Below are positions 24,731 to 30,706 of a stretch of 45,095 bases of DNA, piece by piece. The stretch lies in the IMG/VR virus record IMGVR_UViG_3300035181_001379, positions 1 to 45,095 of that record. One strand, written 5' to 3'. How positions within the stretch are numbered: the first letter of the stretch is position 1; each line of letters starts with the position of its first letter. Under the pieces are notes generated by a model, which was given only the letters and a program-made list of their open reading frames with translations, had not been told where the DNA came from and did no database searches. This DNA comes from a virus. A program made the position numbers and the translations under genes.

Positions 24731-24927
24731 GCTTCTCATTGGAGAAGCTCCTCTTCTGCGAAGCTTTGCTTCATATTGTGCCTGCTACGCAGACCCGAGT
24801 ATAATTAACATTCTGACCTTCGCCGCATCATTTGCTTCGGAGAAGCTCCGCTTCGCTTTTCTTCTCTCATTTGCTTTTAGAGAAGCTCCGCTTCTCGCTC
24901 TGCTTCTCTCTGGCTTCGAAGAAGCCA
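24731..24927. repeat. Cluster of GAAGC/GCTTC hairpins (REP-like)
   Basis: Small stems recur in under 200 bp: GCTTCTC-ATTG-GAGAAGC (24731-24748), GAAGC-TTT-GCTTC (24760-24772), GCTTC-GGA-GAAGC overlapping GAAGC-TCC-GCTTC (24834-24854), GAGAAGC-TCC-GCTTCTC (24880-24896) and TGGCTTC-GAA-GAAGCCA (24911-24927). All share the same GAAGC core and 3-4 nt loops, so this is a repeat family and not chance. Confidence 0.85.
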
Positions 24928-25284
24928 ATTGTAGTGTTGTAATCTTGTAGTGGCATGTACATGCAAGCACATTTTGTCTGAACGAAGTTGTAAGTCTTAT
25001 CTTATAGTGTGTAGTAAAGTTTGTTTCGTAAAGAGTATGTTCTTGTGTATATGAGTGTATGTCTTTAGTTGTACTGTATGAGAGAAATATTTTTTTTAGT
25101 ATACTAATACACTAATACACACATTACACCAAATATACACATCACAATTACGAATTCACAATTATGAACATTCAACTATAAACGTTTGAGAAGCTCTACT
25201 TCTGCAAATTCACAACTATATTCACACCAAATGTGTTTGCATGTACATGCCACTACGGGCCTACGGACTTACATCACTACAATT
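24927..25284. other. Candidate replication origin: split inverted repeat with strand-composition flip
   Basis: The outer inverted repeats are 24927-24942 with 25269-25284 (15 of 16 positions) and 24947-24971 with 25232-25256 (24 of 25, including the GCATGTACATGC palindrome). Between them the plus strand is G/T-rich up to about 25090 (roughly 28 G to 8 C by hand count). A run of Ts at 25091-25097 and a tandem ACTAATAC pair (25103-25118) follow, and the strand then becomes A/C-rich (roughly 4 G to 21 C). Such mirror composition around an AT-rich tract is typical of an origin or of a bidirectional start point; the function is inference. Confidence 0.6.
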
Positions 25285-25352
25285 AGAGCTTTCAGCATTA
25301 ATCTCCTCCAGTTAAAGACCAGAGGAAGAGAATAATCACAATAGCAACCTTC

Positions 25353-25471
25353 CAGGAGCAAGACCTTCGAAAGCAAGCTCCTGAAAGCACCAGACTTTCG
25401 TTAAACTTTCGACAGCGAGACTTTCGAACCCAACACTGATAATCAAATTCTCGGAAGCAAGCTCCCGAGAA
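25353..25471. repeat. Paired hairpins with AAGCAAGCTC loops
   Basis: CAGGAGC/GCTCCTG (25353-25359 with 25377-25383) and TTCTCGG/CCGAGAA (25448-25454 with 25465-25471) are perfect 7-bp stems, each beside an AAGCAAGCTC element, with three ACTTTCG copies between them. They look like diverged copies of one structured unit. Confidence 0.6.
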
Positions 25472-25495
25472 CACAAGCTCTTCGAGCAACACTAA

Positions 25496-25525
25496 AGCCC
25501 CTCAGGACTTTCATCCCGAGGGGCT
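25496..25525 (-). terminator. Rho-independent-like terminator for the leftward early genes
   Basis: The stem AGCCCCTC/GAGGGGCT (25496-25503 with 25518-25525) extends inward by GGA/TCC after one mismatch. On the minus strand it is followed by TTTAGTG, a short U-tract. It lies 15 bp after the stop of the small zinc-ribbon gene 25541-25696 and would end the first leftward transcript. Confidence 0.75.
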
Positions 25526-25540
25526 GTTGTAGAGTCTATT

Positions 25541-25696
25541 TTACTCCCACGGATACAGAAATACTAACTCAGTATCGCACACGGAGCAATATATCCGCGG
25601 TGCATTGAGTTCGTTGTAACACACGTCATCCTCGCACTCGTAATATTGACGTGTATTGCATTTTGGGCACCTGTATGGTATGTAATTTTCACACAT
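25541..25696 (-). CDS. 51-residue zinc-ribbon protein
   Basis: A 51-codon frame runs from ATG 25696 to a stop at 25541. The product has CPKC at residues 10-13 and CSVC at 37-40, a classic zinc ribbon, plus acidic and aromatic residues between (EDDVCYNEL). AGGAAAG lies upstream of the start. It sits between two strong hairpins in the first leftward transcription unit. Small single zinc ribbons of this kind usually bind nucleic acid or RNA polymerase; that role is inference. Confidence 0.72.
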   Translation of the reverse strand: MCENYIPYRCPKCNTRQYYECEDDVCYNELNAPRIYCSVCDTELVFLYPWE

Positions 25697-25729
25697 AGGA
25701 CTTTCCTTTTCGTTTTGTGATTCAATCGA

Positions 25730-25755
25730 GCTCTCGGGACAAAAATCCCGAGAGC
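25730..25755 (-). terminator. Strong hairpin between two leftward zinc-ribbon genes
   Basis: A perfect 10-bp GC-rich stem, GCTCTCGGGA (25730-25739) with TCCCGAGAGC (25746-25755), and a 6-nt loop. It starts 6 bp after the stop of the gene ending at 25762. No U-tract follows on the minus strand, so it may be a partial terminator or an mRNA end-stabilising hairpin. Confidence 0.7.
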
Positions 25756-25761
25756 GACTAG

Positions 25762-25947
25762 TCAGAAGTGGATAACCGCCGGGCCACCATATATGGCCCG
25801 TTTCGGCATTCTAGCACGTTGCCTATAGTACCTCTTGCACACGTCACATCGCCAGACGTGTGTAATAGATACAACCCTATTATCGGCATCGTGCTTTCTC
25901 AATACGCGCATATATCTCAATGTTTTTCCGCAACATTCATGTTTCAT
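25762..25947 (-). CDS. Small basic zinc-ribbon protein
   Basis: The product is 61 residues with a CC pair at residues 5-6, CDVC near residue 34 and a strongly basic second half (CKRYYRQRARMPKRA). One zinc site and nucleic-acid binding are likely. The start overlaps the upstream gene by 4 bp (ATGA), so translation is coupled. It belongs to the first leftward transcription unit. Confidence 0.7.
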   Translation of the reverse strand: MKHECCGKTLRYMRVLRKHDADNRVVSITHVWRCDVCKRYYRQRARMPKRAIYGGPAVIHF

Positions 25948-26456
25948 TTCTCGGCTTCCTCGTCCTCTTCCTCGTTAATTTCCTCGTCCCCGCTTTTCGC
26001 TATTTGGGCGAGGTCATGAGCAGTAATAGCAAGGTCACGTGCCGTGAGGGCGAGGTCGCGTATAGAGACACTGTTTGATTTAGCAATGTCCGCAACCGCT
26101 GTACTGAGCTGTTCCTGATTAAGCTCAATACCTAGGTCCGTCAAGCGACCTAGGAATTCCTTCAATTTCTGAACGGCGTCGTTCAGGTTTTTCTTTTGCA
26201 TTTCGTAGACATTGCTCCTCTGACATTGCAATGTCTTTCCACTTTTACTGATATGCAAAACATCATGGTTCTGACCGATGAATATCTTTTCACCGGTCTC
26301 TGCCACTGTTTTTCTCGTCGCTGTTCCGTACTTAATACTCGCCGCGAATTTTAGGAGCGAGTCCACCGCATTATCATCGATGATGTAATGAACCTCGACA
26401 CTCCGGTTGCCGTACGCTTTTCCAGAGGAGTAAATCTCCTCAAACCTCTTTGTCAT
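25944..26456 (-). CDS. First leftward early gene, repeat-containing helical protein
   Basis: The product is 170 residues from ATG 26456, which has AAGGAGA 7 bp upstream. The N-terminal two thirds look like an alpha/beta domain (YIIDDNAVDSLLKFAASIKYG). Near the C-terminus a seven-residue unit repeats: DLALTAR, DLAITAH, DLAQIAK. It ends in a dense acidic tail (EEINEEEDEEAEK). It is the first gene behind a near-consensus promoter, and thus probably one of the earliest products. Base use here looks more GC-rich than in neighbouring genes, a possible sign of separate origin. Function unknown. Confidence 0.7.
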   Translation of the reverse strand: MTKRFEEIYSSGKAYGNRSVEVHYIIDDNAVDSLLKFAASIKYGTATRKTVAETGEKIFIGQNHDVLHISKSGKTLQCQRSNVYEMQKKNLNDAVQKLKEFLGRLTDLGIELNQEQLSTAVADIAKSNSVSIRDLALTARDLAITAHDLAQIAKSGDEEINEEEDEEAEK

Positions 26457-26557
26457 GACTTTTCTCCTTATACTGTTAATGTTTTGGACCACCGAAACCA
26501 TTCCGGCAGTCCGAATTGCCTTTTTCTATCGACTCTACGATTCAACTTTCTAAATCA

Positions 26558-26586
26558 ATTGTACCAGCGTTCCTCACAAAAGTCAA
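26558..26586 (-). promoter_or_regulatory. Leftward sigma-70 promoter of the first early unit
   Basis: On the minus strand: -35 TTGACT (26586-26581), a 17-bp spacer, and -10 TACAAT (26563-26558), each one base from consensus. It points at the gene starting at 26456, leaving a leader of roughly 95 bases. Confidence 0.85.
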
Positions 26587-26625
26587 GGAAAAAAACCAAT
26601 TATTTTCAAAAACCGTTCCATTTCA

Positions 26626-27000
26626 ATAGCATTCCTATCACGCTTCCTAAGTCCAACGAAATCAAGAACTTATGCTTATAGCACTATACTCCAACTACGC
26701 TCAACCATTGAACTAAGACACAAGAAATTACATTATTCGCATTTAGTATTCCTAATTCTGCTCCCCCAAATATTACTCCTATTCCTATAGCACTCCTATT
26801 ACACTTCTAAGTCCAACGAAATCAAGTACTTATGCTTGTAGCACCTTCCTATGACGGCGTTTTTAGTATTCCTAATTCAGCTCCTCCAACAGTTCTACTA
26901 TTCTGATAGCACCAACACTCTAGTCCTCAGATAGTTCTACTATTCCTATAGCACCAACATTCTAGCCCTCAAATACCTCTACCTCTTCTCTAGCACCAAC
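26626..27000. repeat. Interspersed repeat array with TAGCAC core
   Basis: Seven copies of a TAGCA[C/T] core occur at about 26626, 26677, 26785, 26837, 26904, 26946 and 26990, usually preceded by TTCCTA or similar and in the last three followed by CAAC. Larger units repeat too: a ~40-bp block containing TAAGTCCAACGAAATCAAG (26648 and 26808) and a block TTTAGTATTCCTAATTC (26742 and 26861). The last units have a period of about 42-44 bp. The strand is strongly C/T/A-rich and G-poor. Confidence 0.8.
26700..26712. promoter_or_regulatory. Degenerate palindrome CTCAA-CCA-TTGAA
   Basis: It differs from the genome-wide 13-mer by one base in one arm and keeps the CTAAG flank seen next to other copies. 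It lies inside the repeat array between the divergent promoters. Confidence 0.5.
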
Positions 27001-27099
27001 ACTTTGCTCCCTGCCCACCTGCTCTAGGGGATTGCTACACTACCAATGGTTGCGCTCTCGCCTTTCTGGTATTTGTGATATTATTAAATGTACAAATTT

Positions 27100-27163
27100 T
27101 ATCATAAATATTAAAGAAAGGACAAATTTTTAACTTGACTTTTCATCCATTTTATGATATTAA
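27100..27163 (+). promoter_or_regulatory. Rightward sigma-70-like promoter of the late arm with operator-like sites
   Basis: -35 TTGACT (27135-27140), a 17-bp spacer, and -10 TATTAA (27158-27163). The spacer end CCATTTTATGA closely matches CCATTTATGA in the spacer of the leftward promoter at 22928-22956. The elements ATCATAAA (27101-27108) and TTTATGAT (27151-27158) are the same pair that brackets the -10 box there, suggesting one regulator acts at both. Confidence 0.7.
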
Positions 27164-27355
27164 TACCATTAGTGAAGTAGGACAGTCAAATAATCCAGTT
27201 GAATCAGAGATAGTAATAATTGTCATCCCGGCAATTATTGCTCCAGCTTTACAATACAGAGAGAGGAAGGCAGAGCCTTCTGAGCTGATATTCAAGGCTA
27301 AATGACATGAGGCAATTTAGGTTGCTATCACTTATAGAACCTCCTCATTTCTATG

Positions 27356-27368
27356 TTCAATAATTGAA
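27356..27368. promoter_or_regulatory. Palindromic motif TTCAA-TAA-TTGAA before the first rightward gene
   Basis: The exact 13-mer is followed at once by TGGAGATG, which holds the ribosome site of the gene starting at 27379. The identical downstream element follows the copy in front of the portal gene. Upstream CATTTCT could also pair with GGAGATG, extending the hairpin over the ribosome site. Confidence 0.75.
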
Positions 27369-27378
27369 TGGAGATGTT

Positions 27379-27696
27379 ATGAAAAGTAATGGCATGAAGA
27401 AAGTCACAAAGGCTGCACCGGCTGGGCTTAAAAAGGCAAAGAAGCCATCCCATATGCGGCCTAATTTGCATTTGCAGCTGCAGCTGCCGCCTAAGCCTAA
27501 GCCACAGCAGCCTCAGTTGTCTCAACTACAGCCCCAGCAATCCCCAGACCAGCAAATGCCTTTGCAGCCTCCAGAGCTTGGGCAGGCTCCAATTAGTATG
27601 GGCAGTCCATCTATTAGTCCTCCCGCTCCTCCTGCTCCTTCTATCCCAATGGGTCCTATACCGAAGGCTGGAATGAAAAAGAAAGTAAAGAAATGA
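27379..27696 (+). CDS. Pro/Gln-rich low-complexity protein, first rightward gene
   Basis: The product is 105 residues from ATG 27379 with GGAG upstream. Both ends are Lys-rich (MKKVTKAAPAGLKKAKK and KAGMKKKVKK), and the centre is dominated by Pro, Gln and Leu, so it is probably disordered. It overlaps the small terminase gene by 4 bp. A scaffold-like or nucleic-acid-associated role in packaging is possible; nothing is recognised. Confidence 0.6.
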   Translation: MKSNGMKKVTKAAPAGLKKAKKPSHMRPNLHLQLQLPPKPKPQQPQLSQLQPQQSPDQQMPLQPPELGQAPISMGSPSISPPAPPAPSIPMGPIPKAGMKKKVKK

Positions 27697-28154
27697 ACGT
27701 AGTACGGAAGCTTAGCAATATTCATCATGAGATTTGCCGACTAGCTGTGTCTGGCATGAGCATGACTGAAATTGCTGAGACTCTTGGGGTTAGCAAGCAA
27801 GTTATTAACTATACCTTGAATAGCCCTATGGGGAAGAGCAAACTTGAGTTGCTTCAGATCCAACGTGACCTTGATGCTACTAGTATGAGTAGTAGAATAA
27901 AACAAGGCGCTGATGTCTCTTTGAATCTACTGAATCGAATTGTTAATGGCGAAGAAGAGGGAACCTCAATAGCACTACGATCAAAGGTTGCTTGTACATT
28001 GCTGGACAGGGCTGGCTACGGTGCCATCACAAAATCTGTTAACGTTGCTTTCGATGGCAAATTAACTGAGCAGGATATTGAATCATTAACAAACAGAGCC
28101 TTGAAAAACGTCAATGGTGAAAGCCCGATTGAGACTAAGGCGGAAGCAGTATGA
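27693..28154 (+). CDS. Terminase small subunit (putative)
   Basis: The product is 153 residues. An N-terminal helix-turn-helix (MSMTEIAETLGVSKQVINYTL, about 24-44) is followed by a helical oligomerisation-type region, the usual layout of small terminases that bind the packaging site and regulate the large subunit. It overlaps the genes on both sides by 4 bp (ATGA). The large terminase lies 2.5 kb downstream in the same operon. Another HTH regulator cannot be excluded, but the context favours packaging. Confidence 0.72.
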   Translation: MNVVRKLSNIHHEICRLAVSGMSMTEIAETLGVSKQVINYTLNSPMGKSKLELLQIQRDLDATSMSSRIKQGADVSLNLLNRIVNGEEEGTSIALRSKVACTLLDRAGYGAITKSVNVAFDGKLTEQDIESLTNRALKNVNGESPIETKAEAV

Positions 28155-28714
28155 ATATAGAATCTATGCATATATGGAACATATGCAAAGAATGTGCTTC
28201 TACTGTCTATTCAAAAGTTCAACCGAGTGAAGCCTACGCTAACCGCACGGCTAGACTTCTTTTTGGTACTGCGGCACAAGAAAGCGGATTGGTGTGGGAG
28301 CGCCAACGCTCGCTGCAGTTTGATAGCTTAGTGGGTGGCTTTAGTAAGTGGCAGCTAGAAAAGGAATCAGTTCAAGCCTCACTTCAGTTGTTCCAGTTCC
28401 CCTCACAATCATTCCTTCTTAAGACAGCCACAAATTTCCTTTTCTGCGATCCACACGCCCCAGTTACTTGGGCCACCCACTATACTCTTGATGAAATCCT
28501 AGAGATGATGACTCTGGATAACAATGATAAAATTGGTTGTCTATTTGCTCGAATGCATTACTTCCGAGTGCCTAGCGCTATTCCAGAGAGCCTTGAAGAA
28601 CAGGCAGCTTATTATAAGCAGTATTATAATAGCCCACTAGGAGCTGCGACAGTAGAGCAGTATATAGATAACTACAACAGACTGTGCCAACCAGTCGTGG
28701 AAGAAATTAATTGA
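28151..28714 (+). CDS. Putative lysozyme-like peptidoglycan hydrolase (endolysin)
   Basis: The product is 187 residues. The segment ARLLFGTAAQESGL places Glu44 where lysozyme-like muramidases have their catalytic glutamate, followed by GGFSKWQLE and a C-terminal YYNSPLGAATVEQYIDNY pattern. I recognise this combination from phage proteins encoded near packaging genes and treated as lysozyme-like. There is no signal peptide or membrane span, so release would depend on a holin; putative membrane genes follow immediately. A virion-associated enzyme is the alternative. Confidence 0.62.
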   Translation: MNIESMHIWNICKECASTVYSKVQPSEAYANRTARLLFGTAAQESGLVWERQRSLQFDSLVGGFSKWQLEKESVQASLQLFQFPSQSFLLKTATNFLFCDPHAPVTWATHYTLDEILEMMTLDNNDKIGCLFARMHYFRVPSAIPESLEEQAAYYKQYYNSPLGAATVEQYIDNYNRLCQPVVEEIN

Positions 28715-29019
28715 TGGATACAGAGAGACAAATTGAATTGGAGATAACAAAAAAAGAAGCCAGAGTTAGCAATAGGCTTCTCATTACTGCTGTTAGTATT
28801 ATTGGTGCACTGACTGTAGCTTTTCTTTCCTATGGATTGTCTACACTGAATGAGACAGATGGAGAGCTAAAAGCAAGAGTATATATAAATACCCAGAGCA
28901 TAAGTGAATGTAAGCAGGAAATTTCTGCTATCAAGGCTACAATGAGTGAAATAAGAGACGTTACTAAAGAGACCAAATCTCTTGTGCTCGAACATATGCA
29001 AAGGAACATATCCAAATGA
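28714..29019 (+). CDS. Single-span membrane protein with coiled coil (i-spanin-like)
   Basis: The product is 101 residues from ATG 28714, which overlaps the previous stop (TGATG). One transmembrane segment at about 22-43 (LLITAVSIIGALTVAFLSYG) is followed by a coiled-coil-like periplasmic part (KARVYINTQSISECKQE and on). This topology matches inner-membrane spanins (Rz-like), and a lipoprotein gene follows a little downstream. It overlaps the next micro-ORF by 4 bp. Confidence 0.62.
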   Translation: MDTERQIELEITKKEARVSNRLLITAVSIIGALTVAFLSYGLSTLNETDGELKARVYINTQSISECKQEISAIKATMSEIRDVTKETKSLVLEHMQRNISK

Positions 29020-29093
29020 ATATCGAACAGATTCTCGCTCTAGTCTATGCTTTTATTGTGGCTCTTTTACAACTAATGGGAGTTCAGTTATGA
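29016..29093 (+). CDS. 25-residue hydrophobic micro-protein in lysis cassette
   Basis: A 25-codon frame between ATG 29016 and TGA 29093 overlaps both neighbours by 4 bp (ATGA at each end). The product is almost wholly hydrophobic (MNIEQILALVYAFIV, then ALLQLMGVQL), one membrane span. Perfect stop-start coupling on both sides in a lysis cassette argues for a real gene, perhaps a holin-type or antiholin-type peptide; this is inference. Confidence 0.6.
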   Translation: MNIEQILALVYAFIVALLQLMGVQL

Positions 29094-29302
29094 GTACCAG
29101 CACTTTCAAGTTTGACACTAGTAATTGGAGAACTACACTCTGCTCTGTAGCACAGTCTCTGATTATACTCTGCGGAGCGGTGATAGCACTAGCTGATGGG
29201 AATGCTAGTACTAATGTAGACATGGTGGCAGTAGGATCAGTCTTTTATGCTATAGTGAACCTTGTGAAAGGTTACAACACAAAGGACAAACAAAATGGGT
29301 AA
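29090..29302 (+). CDS. Putative holin, small two-span membrane protein
   Basis: The product is 70 residues from ATG 29090. Two hydrophobic segments (about 17-36, TLCSVAQSLIILCGAVIALA; about 44-60, VDMVAVGSVFYAIVNLV) and a charged C-terminus (GYNTKDKQNG) fit class II-type holins. It is coupled by ATGA to the upstream micro-ORF and its end overlaps the following Lys/Gly-rich micro-ORF by 8 bp. The holin role is inferred from topology and from the neighbouring lysozyme-like, spanin-like and lipoprotein genes. Confidence 0.65.
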   Translation: MSTSTFKFDTSNWRTTLCSVAQSLIILCGAVIALADGNASTNVDMVAVGSVFYAIVNLVKGYNTKDKQNG

Positions 29303-29354
29303 AAGTAAGGGCAATAATAAGGGTGGCAAAAAGGGCGGAGGAAAAGGAAAATGA
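29295..29354 (+). CDS. 19-residue Lys/Gly micro-protein
   Basis: A 19-codon frame encodes MGKSKGNNKGGKKGGGKGK. It overlaps the holin-like gene by 8 bp and the lipoprotein gene by 4 bp (ATGA). Its composition, only Lys, Gly, Asn and Ser after Met, is extreme. It has no ribosome site of its own beyond an AAAGGAC upstream. A role in RNA or membrane-phosphate binding is possible but unproven. Confidence 0.5.
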   Translation: MGKSKGNNKGGKKGGGKGK

Positions 29355-29734
29355 CTCGCTTTGTCTCAGTCATCACAGGAGCAACTTTGATTGCATCAGT
29401 TTCGCTTTGCGGATGTGTTGTAACTCGTACCCACGAGACTTCTACTCAGACCATTGACGGAAAGCCTGTGGTGACTGAGACTCAATTTACAGCCATCTCA
29501 GCTGCTGCAATGTTTGGTAAACTTGGCCAGACTGCACATAACTTTGAGAGTAAACAGACTAAGACCAGTAAGACTCTCTCTAGTGGAGAAAACATTGCTG
29601 GCATAGACAACAGTGGTCAAATTGAAGCGATGGTACAATTACTTTCTGCTATTACACCATTACTGAAAGCTTCCACTGCTGCAAGCGCTGCAAGCGCTCC
29701 AGTCTCGGTTCCTGGAATGTTGATGTCAAAGTAG
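29351..29734 (+). CDS. Putative outer-membrane lipoprotein (o-spanin-like)
   Basis: The product is 127 residues. The N-terminus is a signal peptide with a lipobox-like end (LIASVSLCGC, the Cys at about 22 as acylation site), followed by a polar, Thr/Ser-rich mature part with an Ala-rich end. With the i-spanin-like gene upstream it could form a two-component spanin that fuses inner and outer membranes at lysis. It is longer than typical Rz1-like lipoproteins and the box is not perfect (Cys at -2). If correct, it implies a Gram-negative host. Confidence 0.6.
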   Translation: MTRFVSVITGATLIASVSLCGCVVTRTHETSTQTIDGKPVVTETQFTAISAAAMFGKLGQTAHNFESKQTKTSKTLSSGENIAGIDNSGQIEAMVQLLSAITPLLKASTAASAASAPVSVPGMLMSK

Positions 29735-29745
29735 GAGAAAGAACT

Positions 29746-30705
29746 ATGCTAGTATATTCGCTGGAAGAAATACAGAGCTCTCTTAGATATGCTCTCAGAC
29801 AAGTTAGCGGCCTTGTCTCATATGACCGATTGCAGGAAGCTGTTGGGGCTGATTTATGTGAGACAAAAGCTAATGTTGAAGCTATGCTAGCATCAATATA
29901 TACTTCTATTCCTGCGCCAAAGTATAAAGTAATTGCTAGGCAAGGCTTTCCTCCTGGTATAGAAGCCATCGGTGTGCACAAAATTGACGGAGAATCTTTT
30001 TCGAATGCCTACCTAATTCATCCTATTGGGTTTGATAAGGATGGAAACTATATTTGCTGGAATAAAACTGTCGGCTCAGCAAATAGTCATCTATTTGCAC
30101 ATGGCGACCAAGTGAAAGTAACAATAGGATCAATATCAGAAATAGGAACTGTAGTAGCGGCACCGGAAAATGCGCAGGACAAAAGTGATCTTGGTATTGA
30201 CTATGGCCATCCTAATCAGATGTGGACCTTAGACGCAAATACAGGCTGGAGTGATACTGGAGATTTACTAGCTAAGGTAGCTGGGGCAAATGTTGGAAGT
30301 GCTACAGCTAGCGATGATACTAGACTTTCAGGTATTACATCAGGAAAAGGCTGGTGTGGATTTATTCACTTGAGTGATTTTACTGCTGGAATGTTGACAG
30401 TTAAATATAAATGCACGTTTTCATCACATTTCACAATAGATGTTTTATATGCTCTAGCTACTCCAGCAACTCCTTCTAGGTATCTATTTTTTGCTGGTGT
30501 TACTGATATTAATTCAGGAGATTTTAGACTGGAACTTAATGCGACAGCAGATGCAGTTCTTACTGTAAATGAAATTCATTTATGGCCACTTAATGGAATA
30601 ATGGTAACTTTTCCAGATGGTGTGAATCTAGTAGAAAGTACTAGTTATAATGACTCTCCATCTGGTGGTGTTTCTGTTGAACTTATCGAAGCTTCGGAGT
30701 CCTAA
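29746..30705 (+). CDS. Putative tail fibre / adhesin-like virion protein
   Basis: The product is 319 residues. A short helical N-terminal part (EEIQSSLRYALRQVSG) is followed by a long Gly/Thr/Ser-rich beta region (from about 80) with aromatic positions, as in receptor-binding or fibre domains (GHPNQMWTLDANTGWSDTG). No catalytic motif is visible. GGAG precedes the start. It lies directly before the large terminase gene. No other obvious fibre gene exists, so this is the best receptor-binding candidate; it is inference. Confidence 0.5.
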   Translation: MLVYSLEEIQSSLRYALRQVSGLVSYDRLQEAVGADLCETKANVEAMLASIYTSIPAPKYKVIARQGFPPGIEAIGVHKIDGESFSNAYLIHPIGFDKDGNYICWNKTVGSANSHLFAHGDQVKVTIGSISEIGTVVAAPENAQDKSDLGIDYGHPNQMWTLDANTGWSDTGDLLAKVAGANVGSATASDDTRLSGITSGKGWCGFIHLSDFTAGMLTVKYKCTFSSHFTIDVLYALATPATPSRYLFFAGVTDINSGDFRLELNATADAVLTVNEIHLWPLNGIMVTFPDGVNLVESTSYNDSPSGGVSVELIEASES

Positions 30706-30706
30706 G

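Larger units (their letters stand above)
24484..25540. other. Non-coding control region, left part (1,057 bp)
   Basis: No gene with a convincing start is visible here. The region holds, from left to right, a near-perfect 22-bp-arm palindrome, a cluster of GAAGC/GCTTC hairpins, a long split inverted repeat around an abrupt strand-composition flip, several further 7-bp stems, and a leftward terminator. It is the most structured non-coding stretch of the genome and the best candidate for the replication origin. Confidence 0.7.
26457..27378. other. Non-coding control region, right part (922 bp)
   Basis: No gene with a convincing start is visible. It contains the divergent promoters of the two arms (26558-26586 leftward, 27135-27163 rightward), a C/T-rich repeat array (26626-27000), a degenerate TTCAA-N3-TTGAA copy (26700-26712) and the exact copy at 27356-27368. 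Confidence 0.75.

Noticed and set aside
24786-24811. Possible plus-strand promoter with TATAAT at about 24800
   Set aside because: The best -35 (TTGTGC at 18 bp) matches poorly and no gene lies downstream on that strand.
24525-24950. 141-codon plus-strand frame in the control region
   Set aside because: It crosses the large palindrome and hairpin cluster, has no ribosome site, and its composition follows the repeated GAAGC/GCTTC units.
25298-25492. 64-codon minus-strand frame with an internal repeat (SGACFR twice)
   Set aside because: It starts only with TTG, has no ribosome site, and its repeats come from the DNA hairpin units; kept only as a note with the 9-codon frame.
24484-27378. tRNA genes, CRISPR array or attachment site in the non-coding control region
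   Set aside because: No cloverleaf-like segment, no regularly spaced identical repeats with unique spacers, and no integrase gene were seen; the repeats present are degenerate and irregular.
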